The translations under genes were made by a program, and so were the position numbers. Under the pieces are notes generated by a model that did not search any database, was not told the origin of the DNA, and was given only the letters and a program-made list of their open reading frames with translations. Below are positions 20,813 to 31,668 of a stretch of DNA of 64,000 nt, piece after piece. The DNA is taken from NCBI RefSeq assembly GCF_026262505.1, contig NC_067208.1, positions 15,013,962 through 15,077,961 on the forward strand, written 5' to 3'. This DNA is from Trichomonas vaginalis G3. Its lineage: Eukaryota > Parabasalia > Trichomonadida > Trichomonadidae. The stretch's first letter is position 1. Each line of letters begins with the position of its first letter.

Positions 20813-22042
20813 AGTTTATTTAAATATAATCACCATTGGATTCAATCACGCGTTCGCAGCGATCGATCCAGGCTTGAAAGACACGCTTTAAATCATCATG
20901 AGAAAATTGCTCAAATTGCTCTCTTACAAAATTTTCAAGATCATCTGGACTCGCGAATTCGCGTCCTTCAGTTCTCTTTTTTAGCGTGCCGAATAAATAA
21001 AAGTCAGAGGGTGCAATATCAGGTGAATAAATTGGGTTTGGAACAACTTTGACATTGTTTTCCACCAAGTAATTCATTACCTTATGACTTTTGTGAACTC
21101 TTGAATTATCAAAATGAATTGCAAACTTTTGTTTTTGTTGTTTGGATTTCTCAAACTCATCAGAATTGATAATTTGAGTAAGAACATTGTCAATTAGATA
21201 CTGAGCATTCATCGTATTAGGTTTTTGAAGAATATCAATTGCGATGATGCCATTCACGCCCCAAAAAACCGACAACATCATCATTGGTGTGTCAATTTTT
21301 TTCTTCGGGAATGTTTGCGGATTTTCATCCTTCGGGATCCACATGATTTTGGCTTCTGTTGCATATTGAAACCAAGACTCGTCCCCTGTTACTAAAAAGC
21401 GAAACTTCTTGGATTGATACGCACCCAATATAGAGAGGAGCTCTTTCGAAGATTGGACTCTAGATTTTTTTTGAACTGAATTAAGGTTGTGCGGAACCCA
21501 ACGTGTATACGCTAGTTTGTAGTTCAAATAATTGTGCAGATAATAACTGACTGTTGTACGTGGTATCTTTGTCATCTCCTCTATCCTTCTGGTGATGCTC
21601 TTGGGTCTTCATCTAGCGCTTGAAGAATTGCTTTGATTTTTCTTTGATCCGGCGATTTTTTGTCAATTTTTATGATGGGCGCCTTTTTGTTCATGAAGTG
21701 ATACATCCTAACATGATACCTTACAGTGGAATAGCTAGGAGCATCCATACCGAAGCATTTTATTACCATGTCTCGTAGATTTTTTTACAGTCTTTGCATT
21801 TTTTTGCAAGAGCGAGGATGTTTTCTTTATGATTCATTAAAAAAATGAAAAAAATCCCGCCAAAATTTCCCGCGAAACCGCCTCTTGTCTCAAAATTCAT
21901 TTTATATCCCTGCATGGCGCCAAAATACAACATACTCATCATATACATATATTCATATTTTTTATTATATATTTATAATCAGCATATATCTCCTTTAATA
22001 GTCTCATATAGAGCGCTGTGCTAAACGCACCTTTGGACACCC
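20742..22042 (-). mobile_element. Tvmar1-type mariner transposon
   Basis: The 1301-bp element lies between TA dinucleotides. The terminal repeats GGGTGTCCAAAGGTG(T/C)GTTTAGCACA differ at one base. Size, ends and transposase fit Tvmar1 of T. vaginalis, which is about 1.3 kb with 28-bp ends. It has inserted into an older repeat that had itself cut the BspA-like gene. Confidence 0.95.
20820..21837 (-). pseudogene. Mariner transposase, frameshifted
   Basis: DDE/D transposase of the mariner group, about 339 codons from ATG 21837 (MNHKENILALAKK) to 20820. The three catalytic Asp sit in TGDESWF, HFDNSRVH and YSPDIAPSDFYLF, with the spacing of a DD34D mariner, and WVPHNL precedes them. The N-terminal helix-turn-helix region is in other frames. 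One shift lies in the homopolymer near 21,780 and another near 21,581-21,600. The copy is therefore inactive as read, while its ends are intact enough to be moved in trans. Confidence 0.9.
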
Positions 22043-22320
22043 TATATTTTCAGAACAGCCTTAACGGCTAAGATTTAGGAACAATGTTAAGTATCAAAAA
22101 GAAAGGAGGTCTGATATAGACAACATATATCGTTGAAGGTTGAAAAAATCTCTAATATTTGAGCCCAAAATTTCAAATTTTAATTTTTTGAAAAAAGAGG
22201 CCACCCGTATGTACGTTTATTTGAGAGGAGGAGGATTATATTTTTGAAAGGGTGAAACATTATGAATATGTTAATTATATAATAATATGTATTATTATAA
22301 AAAAGAAAAAATAAAGCACG

Positions 22321-22846
22321 TTAAGGGAGGCTTCCGACCAGAAAGCTCTCTCAATTTTTTGTGATGTTTACACCAAAAGTGAGATTCGTTAAGCGTTTTT
22401 CTCGTTGAATATTGAGTTTCCCGGATTTTGAGTTATTCATAAAGCTCCTCTATATTATACCCTATCTACTGATATGATTATTTTTGAAAAATCTCTTAAA
22501 TCAACCTGCACTGAATTTTTTAGGGAAAATTCGAAATTTTCTAGGCGTTTTCTGTAACGTTTTTTTACGGAATAAAATCCGAAAAATAATTTTTTGAAGA
22601 ATCATTTGGGTAGAATACTTATCGAAAATGATATTTATTATAATTTTGGTCGATAAAAATAAGCGGATTCAAAACTGGCAAAAACCCTTTCGGCAATTTG
22701 TGGACGATTCCGAACCCCCTCATTTTTGAAATTTAATAAGAAAAATAGAATCTTTATTAAATATAGATTTTAAAAAACTTGGTTATAAATTACGAAATTT
22801 TCTCACTTGAGCTAAAAGTGACAATTTGGTCGGAAGCCACCCTTAA
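22321..22846. mobile_element. MITE-like element bounded by TTAA
   Basis: Inverted ends GGG(A/T)GGCTTCCGACCA are directly flanked by TTAA on both sides (22321-22324 and 22843-22846). The 518 bp between them hold no gene. TTAA duplication plus GGG ends is the pattern of piggyBac or Kolobok-type non-autonomous elements. The partner transposase is not in the window. Confidence 0.65.
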
Positions 22847-23096
22847 AATTTTTCTTTCTTGATTTTTTACAAAATCTACTTAGAATTAAAAAAAAAAAAA
22901 AAAAGGTAGTGGGGCCTCCAGGCGCGTTGCGCCCTCTAGCCCATAAGAAATTTTTCCCAAGACCCAAGAGGAGGACCGAACCCCAGCCGACCAGCCGTTG
23001 ACTTTTTTGTGTCGCTTTTCACAAATTATATATGTTTTCATGTTTTGTCACTTTTCTGTCACTTTTCGGGTAAAAAATTTTTATTATTATATATAA
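22847..23096. repeat. Probable left end of the outer Maverick
   Basis: An A-run (22888-22904) is followed by GGTAGTGGGGCCTCC, the hairpin GGCGCGTTGCGCC (22921-22933) and two TGTCACTTTT copies before the methyltransferase ATG at 23097. The matching right end is outside the window or lost, so the border, taken as about 22,903, is an estimate. The ATG follows an AT-rich box ATTTTTATTA. Confidence 0.4.
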
Positions 23097-23321
23097 ATGA
23101 ATTTTACAAAACCGCCGTTACCGTTCTTTGGAAATAAGAGTAGATGTAAAGATATTATATTGAGAGAACTTAAGAAACTACCGAATGGTCTAACATTTGT
23201 AGATTTGTTCGGTGGAAGTTTCTATATATCCCATTTATGTCATACCGTATTTCCTGACTCAAAGATTATATGCAATGACTTCGACAACTATATGAACCGT
23301 CTCAAACATATTCCAGACACA
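23097..23321 (+). CDS. D12-class N6-adenine DNA methyltransferase, N-terminal part (interrupted)
   Basis: First part of an adenine methyltransferase of the Dam/DpnM (D12) type belonging to the outer element. It has the SAM-binding motif pair: PPLPFFGNKS at the N-terminus (motif X) and FVDLFGGS (motif I), then ICNDFDNY. The gene is split by the inner Maverick, whose target duplication GACACA is the last six bases here. The catalytic DPPF motif lies in the other part at 45998-46597. Such enzymes occur in several large DNA viruses and polinton-like viruses, and would methylate the element's own or host DNA. Confidence 0.8.
23316..23321. repeat. Target-site duplication GACACA, left copy
   Basis: GACACA directly precedes the left terminal repeat and recurs at 45998-46003 directly after the right one. 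Six bp is the duplication length typical of Maverick/Polinton integrases. Confidence 0.9.
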
Positions 23322-24027
23322 AGTTAGTATACAAGTCTCGTGTACTGAGGCACTGCGTTCCTCAGTACGCAATACTTGTGAATTTGACACTTTACAAAAC
23401 CGTTAACATATATTTTACAACACAAACGACAACACAAACGCAAAAACTAACTTAATCTTAAATATTTACAAAACCGCCAACCACTTCACTTCACTAACGA
23501 ACTCACTAATGTAAAAATAAACGTTCTCACTATCGTTCTCACTAACGACTTCACTAATGTTCTCATAAATTTTCCTCAATATCTTCATCATCAGTGTTAA
23601 CCCTATTGTAGTCATACTTGAAGCCATAAACTTTCTCTAACTTCTTAACGTACAATTTACATAACTTACCTTCGTCATCGTATGGTTTAATGATATAACT
23701 ATTTCTATCTTTATACACAGTCAATGAAAAGTCAACTGGTCTCGGATGTATTTGAAAGAACATGTTATGCTCAGGAAGGAAGAATAAATGTTTAAATGTA
23801 TGTTTGTTATATGTTTTGATTTGTATGAGTTGCTTTTGTTCTGTCATTACATCCAAATAAAAATTTTCAGTAAAATAAAAAATAAACTTAAAATTAATGA
23901 TATCACCACCCTCACACGTATGAAAACATAGCGCAAAAATAAATTTAGGTGAAGTGGTGAAATCTCACCTCTTTTTTCACCTCTTTTTTCACCTCATGAA
24001 TTCATTGCTTTATAACTCTCTTCCTTT
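23322..24027. repeat. Inner Maverick left terminal inverted repeat
   Basis: Matches 45294-45997 in reverse complement with roughly five differences. The tip carries a hairpin, GTACTGAGG paired with CCTCAGTAC. The repeat holds a small gene (23563-23847) and reaches into the 3' end of the neighbouring gene on each side. Confidence 0.9.
23563..23847 (-). CDS. Small protein encoded within the terminal repeat
   Basis: A 94-aa hydrophilic protein (MTEQKQLIQIKTYNK...) with no family I recognise. It is present twice per element because it lies in the inverted repeat; the other copy is at 45474-45722. The C-terminus is acidic (DDEDIEE). ATG 23847 is preferred to the upstream TTG. Confidence 0.55.
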   Translation of the reverse strand: MTEQKQLIQIKTYNKHTFKHLFFLPEHNMFFQIHPRPVDFSLTVYKDRNSYIIKPYDDEGKLCKLYVKKLEKVYGFKYDYNRVNTDDEDIEENL

Positions 24028-24520
24028 GGTTTCTTTTTAGTTGCTTTCTTCACGTCTGTCTCCAACTTGACTGTCTTTCTTCTTCGTCCGTAATGATACC
24101 AGTTACTTCCACCAGTCAATGGGTCAAATGGTCTTTCGTAAGGGTTTCCATACATTCCATAGGACCATACGGAAGAACTGCCCTGGTGGAGGAAGAGTTC
24201 CATCGACTCTATTTAAATGCATTGTTTCACCTTTCATCTGGTCATTAAAGTCTTTTGCGTGTTTTGAAAACTCATCGTCCTTTCCTAAAGCATTTTCCGA
24301 CTCAGTCGCAACCAAATTGGATGCTTTTATTTATGAGCCCTATTTTATTTAATCTTAACTTCTTTGCAACCCAGCCTCCAATCTTCCCTTTATTTGCATC
24401 TAATGTCTTCGAAACCCTTCCTCCACTCATTTTATTTACTGCGTCATAAGCTCCAAGTGCTTTTGCTCCAAATGCTAATGCTTTTGTTCCCATTGCGCCT
24501 AAAGCTGCCCAAGCTACCAT
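23994..24520 (-). pseudogene. Small Gly/Ala-rich then basic structural-type protein, broken
   Basis: Starts MVAWAALGAMGTKALAFG, an amphipathic Ala/Gly stretch, and ends in a Tyr/Lys-rich basic tail. This resembles the layout of small internal virion proteins, such as those at 47118 and 50750 of the outer element. Broken at about two places. Its end runs into the left terminal repeat. Confidence 0.45.
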
Positions 24521-24745
24521 TTACACCATATTAAAATCATCTCTCTTCAATATTATCTCATAAAAGTTCTCGTTACTGGAGAAAGTCAATGAAACATAAA
24601 CATTCTCACGGGCTTCGCCCTCACCGCTTTGCGGTCTATCTAACTTCTTTCTTATCTCATCTATTCGCTTCAAAATGTCTGAACAATTGCTAACATCTTC
24701 TACAACAGTTATTTCATCATGACTGACCTTCAAGAACAAGCTCAT
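24521..24745 (-). CDS. Small hypothetical protein of the inner Maverick
   Basis: A 74-aa protein (MSLFLKVSHDEITVVEDV...) with no recognised family. It lies one base from the next gene in the same direction. The middle contains one of the paired-hairpin inserts (24610-24635), read through in frame. Confidence 0.45.
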   Translation of the reverse strand: MSLFLKVSHDEITVVEDVSNCSDILKRIDEIRKKLDRPQSGEGEARENVYVSLTFSSNENFYEIILKRDDFNMV

Positions 24746-24764
24746 TTAATATGCAATTAAAATC

Positions 24765-25627
24765 ATCTCAATAATGAGTCCATCCTTTCCATCTTTAGAT
24801 AGCACAACATCTTTCATTGAAGAAGGTTCGACAAGTCTTATGTTAAACTTACTGACAAAGTTTGTTATACTATAATGCTTCGGTGGCGAATACATGTAGT
24901 TTGAAAGACAAATATAGATTCTTCAGCAAATTCACTTATACTGGATTTTATAACAATGTTCTCACGAGACCAAATACCACCAATTGACAATCTTGTAAGC
25001 AATCCTGCTGAAACCTTCTACTGTAAACATCGATGGTAACATTCCACGAAGGTCATCTATTGACATCGTTGAGTCACTGAATTTAAATATTTTCTTAAAG
25101 CAATCGTCATTATCTAACCATGCAATAGCTTTGAAGTTTTCATTCGAATATACATCTGCTTCATTAAATGTAAAACCTGACTTCTTTGCAGAGATGACTT
25201 TAAAATCTATTGAGTTTGTTTCAAAATTATATGCTATGGTAACTTCTGAAGGTAATGGATGCCCTTCCGCAGTAAGTTGTTCTCTCACTACCGTTTGAAG
25301 CTTTGTGTTAAAAACTTTCATGTCATCTCCTGTGTCTAGGTTCACATACACAGCAATGGGAAAACTATCTTGCTTCTTTGTTTCATCATTATACCTCAAA
25401 ACATTAAAGTTCTTCAATAATATTGTCCTTCCTGCTGGAATACTTCGAACCTGTCTGATTTCAATAGCTTTCTCACCTCCTACATACTCTACCCAGTGTC
25501 TTGGATATTCATAAGTATACTGACTTTCTTGAATTTTGGTTGGTTTCATCATAACGTGTTCATAGTATATCTTTATACTCTTGTCAGTTAGACTCGGTGC
25601 TATGTTCTGAATATTTCTGACTTGCAT
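24765..25627 (-). pseudogene. Capsid-like protein of the YP-W/KAIGFR family, broken
   Basis: Related in layout to the two intact proteins at 47365-48213 and 52736-53596 of the outer element: an aromatic YPRHW segment, then a K-A-I-x-x-R block, then alternating beta-type strands. A minor capsid (penton-like) role is inferred from size, predicted strands and Maverick context, not from a sequence match. ATG 25627 (MQVRNIQ) is set 16 bp from the divergent ATPase start. About two breaks. Confidence 0.45.
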
Positions 25628-25643
25628 TTTTAATGGAGATAAA
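25628..25643. promoter_or_regulatory. 16-bp divergent promoter
   Basis: TTTTAATGGAGATAAA is all that separates the two divergent ATGs (25627 minus, 25644 plus). TTTTTA-like boxes on each strand must overlap it or lie at its edges. Confidence 0.5.
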
Positions 25644-26530
25644 ATGAAGCATTTAATACATGACGTAGATGAAGACATGAATGAAACTACAGACAAACTT
25701 AACTCTTCTCTCATTCTTCCTTTCAGCAAAGATTATGATTCTGTTCAAATGGTGTGTATTTCTATTGTGGAAAGATGGGTTCAGGTAAGACATTTAACCT
25801 CATTCGTCATATACTCATAACAGAGCGTTTAGGTCAAGATTCATATTATGACCAAATCATTATATCAGCAACTTCAGACTCTATGGACTCAACAGCGAAA
25901 ACATTTATGTCAAAAGTTCAAGCATCTGTCGTTAAAGTTCCAGATAGCGAACTCATTGAATTTCTTCAACGTTACGTTCGACGTAAGAGGAAATATTATG
26001 CCATCGTTGAATTTATACAGTCAGGAATGCAAAAACTTCAGAAGAGATGGAAAGAATTATTGACAAACACCACTTACGTCAATACTCAGGAGTTTACGAT
26101 ATGAAACGACTTACAAACTACATTCTGTCAAAAACTTTCAAAATACCCCTTCAAAAAGTATCCTTCAAATACTCTGCTCGTTTGCGACGACTTCGCCGGA
26201 AAAGGTTTAGTGTCAAAGCCTGACTCACCATTAGCTAACATCATTACTAAAGTCAGACATTACCACTTAACTGTAGCAATACTTATGCAAACATGGCGTT
26301 TTCTTGCTTTAAACATAAAACGTCTCATAACTGACTTCGTTATCTTTCAAGGTTTCTCACGTTATGATATTGAACTCATTTGGAAACAGTCAGGTATAAC
26401 ATTACCTTTTGAAGAAATTTGGGAAGCATATAAGTCTCTCATCTCTCCTCGTTCATACCTTGAGATTCATATCATGACTAATACCATTAAAGTCAAAAAT
26501 ATTCCATGGGAACGACCAACATTGTTTTAA
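25644..26530 (+). pseudogene. FtsK/A32-type genome-packaging ATPase, broken
   Basis: The Walker A motif GKMGSGKT lies near the N-terminus and LTVAILMQTWRFLALNIK near the middle-to-C part, as in Maverick packaging ATPases. Its whole counterpart is 61552-62427 in the outer element. About two breaks. Confidence 0.8.
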
Positions 26531-26614
26531 AGTTTAACCTTCAATTGACTGATGGTAAACAAATTCCATGCATCTCTGTCGCCATTTCTGTTAATATTTT
26601 TGCTGTCATTCATA

Positions 26615-26926
26615 TCATCCACTTCCATCCGTTAGCTTTTGAGGATATGCGTTAGAATAGCTGTTCTTAAATGAAGGCTTTTCACCTTTGAGAGCATAAA
26701 CTCTATAACTTTCTGCATACTTTATGTTTGAACCTCCTGAGCCATCATTGACATAAATTTTTATAGGCTTCCACCCTTTGTTCATGTTCCTGCTTCTTCC
26801 CTTAGCTCTTTTGTTCAGTAGTTCTACATCTTTATACACAGCACCTGTCTCAGTGAATTCAACAATATTTTCATTCGTTAGCTTTACATTCAAACCCTTG
26901 TCGAGTATATTGTTCATTTCATACAT
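26615..26926 (-). CDS. Hypothetical protein of the inner Maverick
   Basis: About 104 aa from ATG 26926 (MYEMNNILDKG). A basic middle (LLNKRAKGRSRNMNKGWK) and a Ser/Tyr-rich end. No family recognised. The shorter start is chosen because it leaves a 25-bp promoter to the divergent gene at 26952. Confidence 0.4.
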   Translation of the reverse strand: MYEMNNILDKGLNVKLTNENIVEFTETGAVYKDVELLNKRAKGRSRNMNKGWKPIKIYVNDGSGGSNIKYAESYRVYALKGEKPSFKNSYSNAYPQKLTDGSG

Positions 26927-26951
26927 ATAAAAGGTTTTTATTCTATATGAA

Positions 26952-27566
26952 ATGAGAAGCAAATCCATCTTAGCTGGTGCCGTTAATGTTCCAATTGAAC
27001 CAACATCAAATGTTGACTCACGAACGACAAACAATATTGTCATAAAGAACTATAGTTCAGAGTGTTTGAAAGAAAAAGAACCAGAACTGAAATCCGTGAA
27101 TTTAAACTCAGCTTCAAACGCTAACGCTACATCAGATGTTAAGTTAGAGTATCCACCACTGGACCAAATTCTTTCAAGAGAAGCCAACGACAACCCTTAC
27201 ACAAATGTTCAAACAAATCCTTCAGATAACGTAGACCATTACCTTCTTCAGTTATACCAAACAATTTTACTCAAAGACGATAAGAAGCTTTTGACAAATC
27301 TTATAAGCAAGAACCAAATAATTCTAACAAAGGAGGACCTTGAAAATGTTATATCACGAATAACAGGGAAACAATGTGTCATTGACTATCTCGACCCTGA
27401 AATCGAATGCTGTGGTCAAACGCCACCATTCATGAAAATAGGTAACATCCGCATCATTGAAACACCAGGAACTACAGGAGTTGAGTTTAAGTATAAATAT
27501 TCGAACGAGTATACAAAACTTTCAACAGAATATAAGCTTTGTTTGAAATATGTTTTAGTAAATTAA
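26952..27566 (+). CDS. Hypothetical protein of the inner Maverick
   Basis: A 204-aa protein with an Asn/Ser-rich first half and a more structured second half (LILTKEDLENVISRITGKQC, then a Cys-Cys-Gly stretch). No family recognised. It is divergent from 26615-26926 and its last codon overlaps the convergent gene at 27563. Confidence 0.45.
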   Translation: MRSKSILAGAVNVPIEPTSNVDSRTTNNIVIKNYSSECLKEKEPELKSVNLNSASNANATSDVKLEYPPLDQILSREANDNPYTNVQTNPSDNVDHYLLQLYQTILLKDDKKLLTNLISKNQIILTKEDLENVISRITGKQCVIDYLDPEIECCGQTPPFMKIGNIRIIETPGTTGVEFKYKYSNEYTKLSTEYKLCLKYVLVN

Positions 27567-27832
27567 AGCAATTTGTAATATCTATCCAAAACTTCTTCAA
27601 CAGTATCGAACTCATCTTCATAATGCAAACCTAATCTTATTGACTTGGTGCAGTTTTCACTAACACAATATAGCGCTTTGCGCTCGGCGCCTTTGACGCC
27701 TTTTTCTGTTCTCTTGACTGACATAACTAACTCATTTGTTTCATCAAACAGCAATAACCAAAGTTCATGACCTAATACATAACATTCATACTTTATATTT
27801 TTAGCTCTGAGTTCTCTTGTAAGCTGTTGCAT
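27563..27832 (-). CDS. Small hypothetical protein of the inner Maverick
   Basis: An 89-aa protein (MQQLTRELRAKNIKYECYV...). No family recognised. A paired-hairpin insert (27672-27700) encodes RTEKGVKGAERKA in the middle and leaves the frame open. It overlaps the next gene by about 40 bp in the same direction. Confidence 0.45.
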   Translation of the reverse strand: MQQLTRELRAKNIKYECYVLGHELWLLLFDETNELVMSVKRTEKGVKGAERKALYCVSENCTKSIRLGLHYEDEFDTVEEVLDRYYKLL

Positions 27833-28569
27833 TTAATATTTTCTAAAAAGTCAACTTCAACAGTCATTCGCACTGGTGCCTTCAGTTCTACAGGCTCTCC
27901 TTGAAAGTCAACAAGTCTGAATTGCATGTCTTTCAAATTATGAGGACTAATGCGAACCCATTTACCTAAATGAGTTACTATGACAGGAACGTTTGGAATG
28001 AACATTGAATTGACTGCATAACAGAAGGATTTATATTCTACTGAACCTTTACTATTAACTCCTGAAATACCTGTGACATTAGCTATTTTTGACTCAACGT
28101 ATAAACAATTACCATAACATACGTATGGAACAGATTTCATCTCAATCGTTTTGTCAACACTTTTCAAAGGACATGTCATATGGTATGCTCCCAGAAGCAA
28201 TTGAACTCTATGACTCATTCGTGTTATCTTAAACTCCTTCGCATAACTGAACTTCAAAACTCCTGCAATAAGTTTAACATTCATTAAGTTTTCTTCGTTC
28301 TCCTTGTTTATTGTAGTATTTATGAGCGCATTTAACACTCCAGCTAATGTTTCCATCTTATATTCTACATTATTGTGAAATCTTATTTCGTGCTTCTTTC
28401 CATCTATTTCAAGCTCCATGAAATCTGTTTCATCTGTTATAACGAATGAAGCGATAGTATTGAAGTCAACAACTCTGAAAGCAAGCGCTTCATTCTGAAG
28501 ACCTAAGTTTGTTTGTAGCTTTACTGTCCCGTATTCGTTTGGGTCTGTACTTTGCAAATAGAACAACAT
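27793..28569 (-). CDS. Probable virion structural protein of the inner Maverick
   Basis: A 258-aa protein from ATG 28569 (MLFYLQSTDPNEY). Predicted mostly beta strand. The C-terminal block FRLVDFQGEPVELKAPVRM is of a type seen in minor structural proteins of polinton-like viruses, as far as I recall. The start is fixed by the 17-bp spacer to the divergent fibre gene. Function is inferred only from context. Confidence 0.45.
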   Translation of the reverse strand: MLFYLQSTDPNEYGTVKLQTNLGLQNEALAFRVVDFNTIASFVITDETDFMELEIDGKKHEIRFHNNVEYKMETLAGVLNALINTTINKENEENLMNVKLIAGVLKFSYAKEFKITRMSHRVQLLLGAYHMTCPLKSVDKTIEMKSVPYVCYGNCLYVESKIANVTGISGVNSKGSVEYKSFCYAVNSMFIPNVPVIVTHLGKWVRISPHNLKDMQFRLVDFQGEPVELKAPVRMTVEVDFLENIKCNSLQENSELKI

Positions 28570-28586
28570 TTTATTCTCATTAAAAT
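28570..28586. promoter_or_regulatory. 17-bp divergent promoter
   Basis: All regulatory DNA between the structural gene (ATG 28569, minus) and the fibre gene (ATG 28587, plus) is 17 bp of AT-rich sequence with an ATTTTA-type box on each strand. Confidence 0.5.
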
Positions 28587-31500
28587 ATGAGTATTGCTGC
28601 ATATGCGTATGAAGCTGACAGAGCTAAACGTTTATATTTTGGTCAATACTCTCTCACACTTACTGACAAATATATTGTTATTTCTGATGGAAATACCGAG
28701 AAATACATAACATGGAAGGACTATGAAAAGTTTGACCCTATTTTAACTCCATGCACTATGCCATTCATTGTAAATGGTGAAGTTGTCATGAAGAACGACA
28801 CAACTGTTTATAGGTCTGTATATGAAGCGTTAGAATATATGTTGAATTATAATCCCGAAAGATTTGACCCAAGCACTACGTCATGTACAATGCCTTTTAT
28901 TAAGGATGGTGAAATCGTAAGAGTTCCGAATTCAACGGTTTACACAGCTGTTCAAAACAGTTTACAAAACATTTTAGCGAATATCTTTAATTCAGAAACT
29001 ACAGAAATAAAATTACCATATATAACAGATGCTAAAGAAATTAAATCAAAAACGACAACATTATTTACGTCACTTAATGATTTAATGACTTATATCATTA
29101 ATATTCCTGCACCAACTACAGCATTTGATCCAAACTCGACGGTTTGCAGTGTACCTTTCATAAAGTCGCAAACGGACTCTTTGAGTCCTGAAGGTCTTTC
29201 AGACCGAAGCGACCAGGGCGAAGCCCATGACAGTTCATTAATTGTTTTAAGGGATTCAACAGTTAATGAATCATTAAAGGCGTCATTAATGAAAATCATT
29301 GATTTTAATTCATTCACGAATACATATAATTCATTCATTAATGTTTCATATGCTTCTAAAGAAGGTGAGCCAAAAACTATCGATAAAGCGGTGTATGAAA
29401 TAAAAGCATCAACGACGAAATTGAATTCGTTAACTTTTGACGGTGATAGTTTCGTTAATGACATAACATCGGGGAAAACAATTTTAACGAAAGAATATTT
29501 AAAATCTCATGTTAGTGAGTTCGTTGAAATTGAAAAAGAAGGTGGAATTAAGTTCGATCCACTGAATTTCATTTTCAGCTTAGCGAATGCGGGTGTTAGT
29601 TTCGCTGAATGGACAACTATACAGAGTGAAATAAATGCAATATGGACGTTTTTGGGGTCAAAAGCGGGAATGGGTGAGCTTGTAAATGCTGCAAGAACAT
29701 TAGGTGAAACAGGAAATTTTGTAGATGGTTTTAAAAGACTTGTTTCAAATGTTTTAACAAACACAAAGAAATTATTTAGATATACCATACATAACGGACG
29801 GATTTTCGAACAGGTAGCAACAAACCCTCCGGTTATGGCTGCGTTGATGATGGTTAGAGATATAAAACCACGTAACGACGGGAACGAAGAACATGAACAA
29901 CAGAGCCCAACGGGCTCAGAGCCACATAGTGGCGAGGATACTGGTCGGGTTATTCAAGACATTAAAAACGTGTATCCTGAAGTTATTGATTTATTTAGAG
30001 GAGTTAATGATTCAATTTCAAAACATTCTATAACCCTCGATGAAGAGAATAAATTAACAGATTATATATTCGTCATTATTGCAGAATTAATGAAGAGAAT
30101 AAATGAAAAAGGAATTGGTGATATCATTAATGTCAGCGATGTAATGATGAAAAGAAATTTTGACTCATTATTTACAAAACCGAAAACAGAATATAGTCTT
30201 TATGACGTAATTACCGAATTAATGAAAAAGATTAATGATAATAAGAGTTCTGGCGGAAGAGTTGAATTAGAAGTGAATGATGTTAATGAGAAATTAGCCG
30301 AAAAAGCAGATAAAAACCATGTTCATTATATAACTTCAGACGAACAGATTATAACGGACTACCATGGATATTTAACACGAAGTGATGAAGCGAAGACAAA
30401 AAATGTTAATGAAAGAAGATATAAATACATTCGTGCTAAAGGTTATGACATAAGCTGTACTGTACAGTATGATGTAGCTAAAGCACCAGAAGCATTTAGT
30501 TATAACGATGAAATTTATGCCTCTACTTTCTCTGTTAATGGTGTATTAGTTGAACCAAGATTTACTTTGAGAGTTAAGTCAAAAATAACGTTTGAAGATG
30601 CTATTAAAAGTAAAGCTGACAAAGATGAACTTGACGCAATGAACAAAGTTTTGAAATCTCATAAACACAACATCTCCGATATAAATGAACTTCAAACTTC
30701 TTTAGACAGTAAAGCTGACAAGAACCATACACATAACTCCTTCACTACTGTTAGAGCAGACGACATAATATTGAACTATACCCTTGGTTCAAGTGCACCA
30801 TTAGAAAATCCAAGTACAAGCGTAAAAGATACACTAAACTCCTTAAATAACAAATGTATGAATATCGAAGGTCATGCCAGAAACTTTGAAGCACATGAAC
30901 TACCAGCAATGTTAGATAAGAAAGCAGATAAAACTTATGTGGATGCAGAACTAACAAAGAAATTTTCGAAACCAGATACAATGACATTTACAACAGAAAT
31001 TATAAATGGTGAACCAGCAACTCCATTTGAATTTGTTAGAGGTCTTCAACCAGATACTTTTGAATTTTTCTTGGATAATTCTATTGAACTAACATTACAT
31101 TATAAAAGTGGAACAAATGCAACATTTCATCCGGGAGATACATTCCAAATGGTATTTAATGACATAAGTTCTTTAGAATATGTTTATAGAGTTATGAGCA
31201 TATATGATTTAATATATCCTATAGGAGCTGTTTATACGTCTATGAATCCAATAAATCCAAACACTTTATTTGGTGGTAGATGGTATGAAATAGTTGACAG
31301 TTTTCCATTCTACACTAATACGCAGTCAATGAAGATGGGAGGTTCAAAGAAAATAGGTATTGAAAACCTTCCTTCACATATGCATAGGTTCAGTGGAAGA
31401 ACATCTGTGGAAGGAAACCATTCACATTCAATAACAAAAGAGGTTATACAAATCTTGCAGCGGGTTCGATAGACAGGGAATGCATAGATATGATATTTCA

Positions 31501-31649
31501 ACTGACCCAGTAGATTCAAGCGCAGGTATTTTCTGTGGAACTGCAGGAAATCATACACATGTTGTAGCTGGTATTACAGACCAGCAGGTAATGGAAAAGA
31601 TTATATGCCTCCTTATATAACAATGCACGCTTGGATACGAGTTGGTTAA
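28587..31649 (+). pseudogene. Fibre protein with phage-tail-like tip, broken
   Basis: A long counterpart of the intact fibre at 48232-49776. An N-terminal region with three FDP.ST.C.MPF.-type repeats is followed by a long shaft, HTH-containing KADKNHTHNSF units and a tip with YPIGAVYTSMNPINP, FGGRWYE and HMH/HSH histidine motifs. Two paired-hairpin inserts (29174-29226 and 29903-29933) lie in the shaft coding sequence. About two breaks near the tip. Confidence 0.7.
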
Positions 31650-31668
31650 AATCTTTAACTTTACATAA

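Larger units (their letters stand above)
20511..22320. repeat. Older repeat sequence, split by the mariner
   Basis: DNA of unknown family lies on both sides of the mariner (20511-20739 and 22045-22320). CACCCGTATGTACG followed by TTTATTTGAGAGGAGG occurs at about 20,516 and again at about 22,203. The left edge, GGGTGCACCC, abuts TTAA in the BspA repeat, as in TTAA-targeting transposons. No transposase other than the mariner's is seen and the matching right edge was not found. Confidence 0.5.

Noticed and set aside
28587-31649. Bacterial or phage contamination because of the phage-like fibre tip
   Set aside because: The gene lies inside a Maverick with PolB, retroviral-type integrase and eukaryotic-type flanks, and a relative stands in the outer element.
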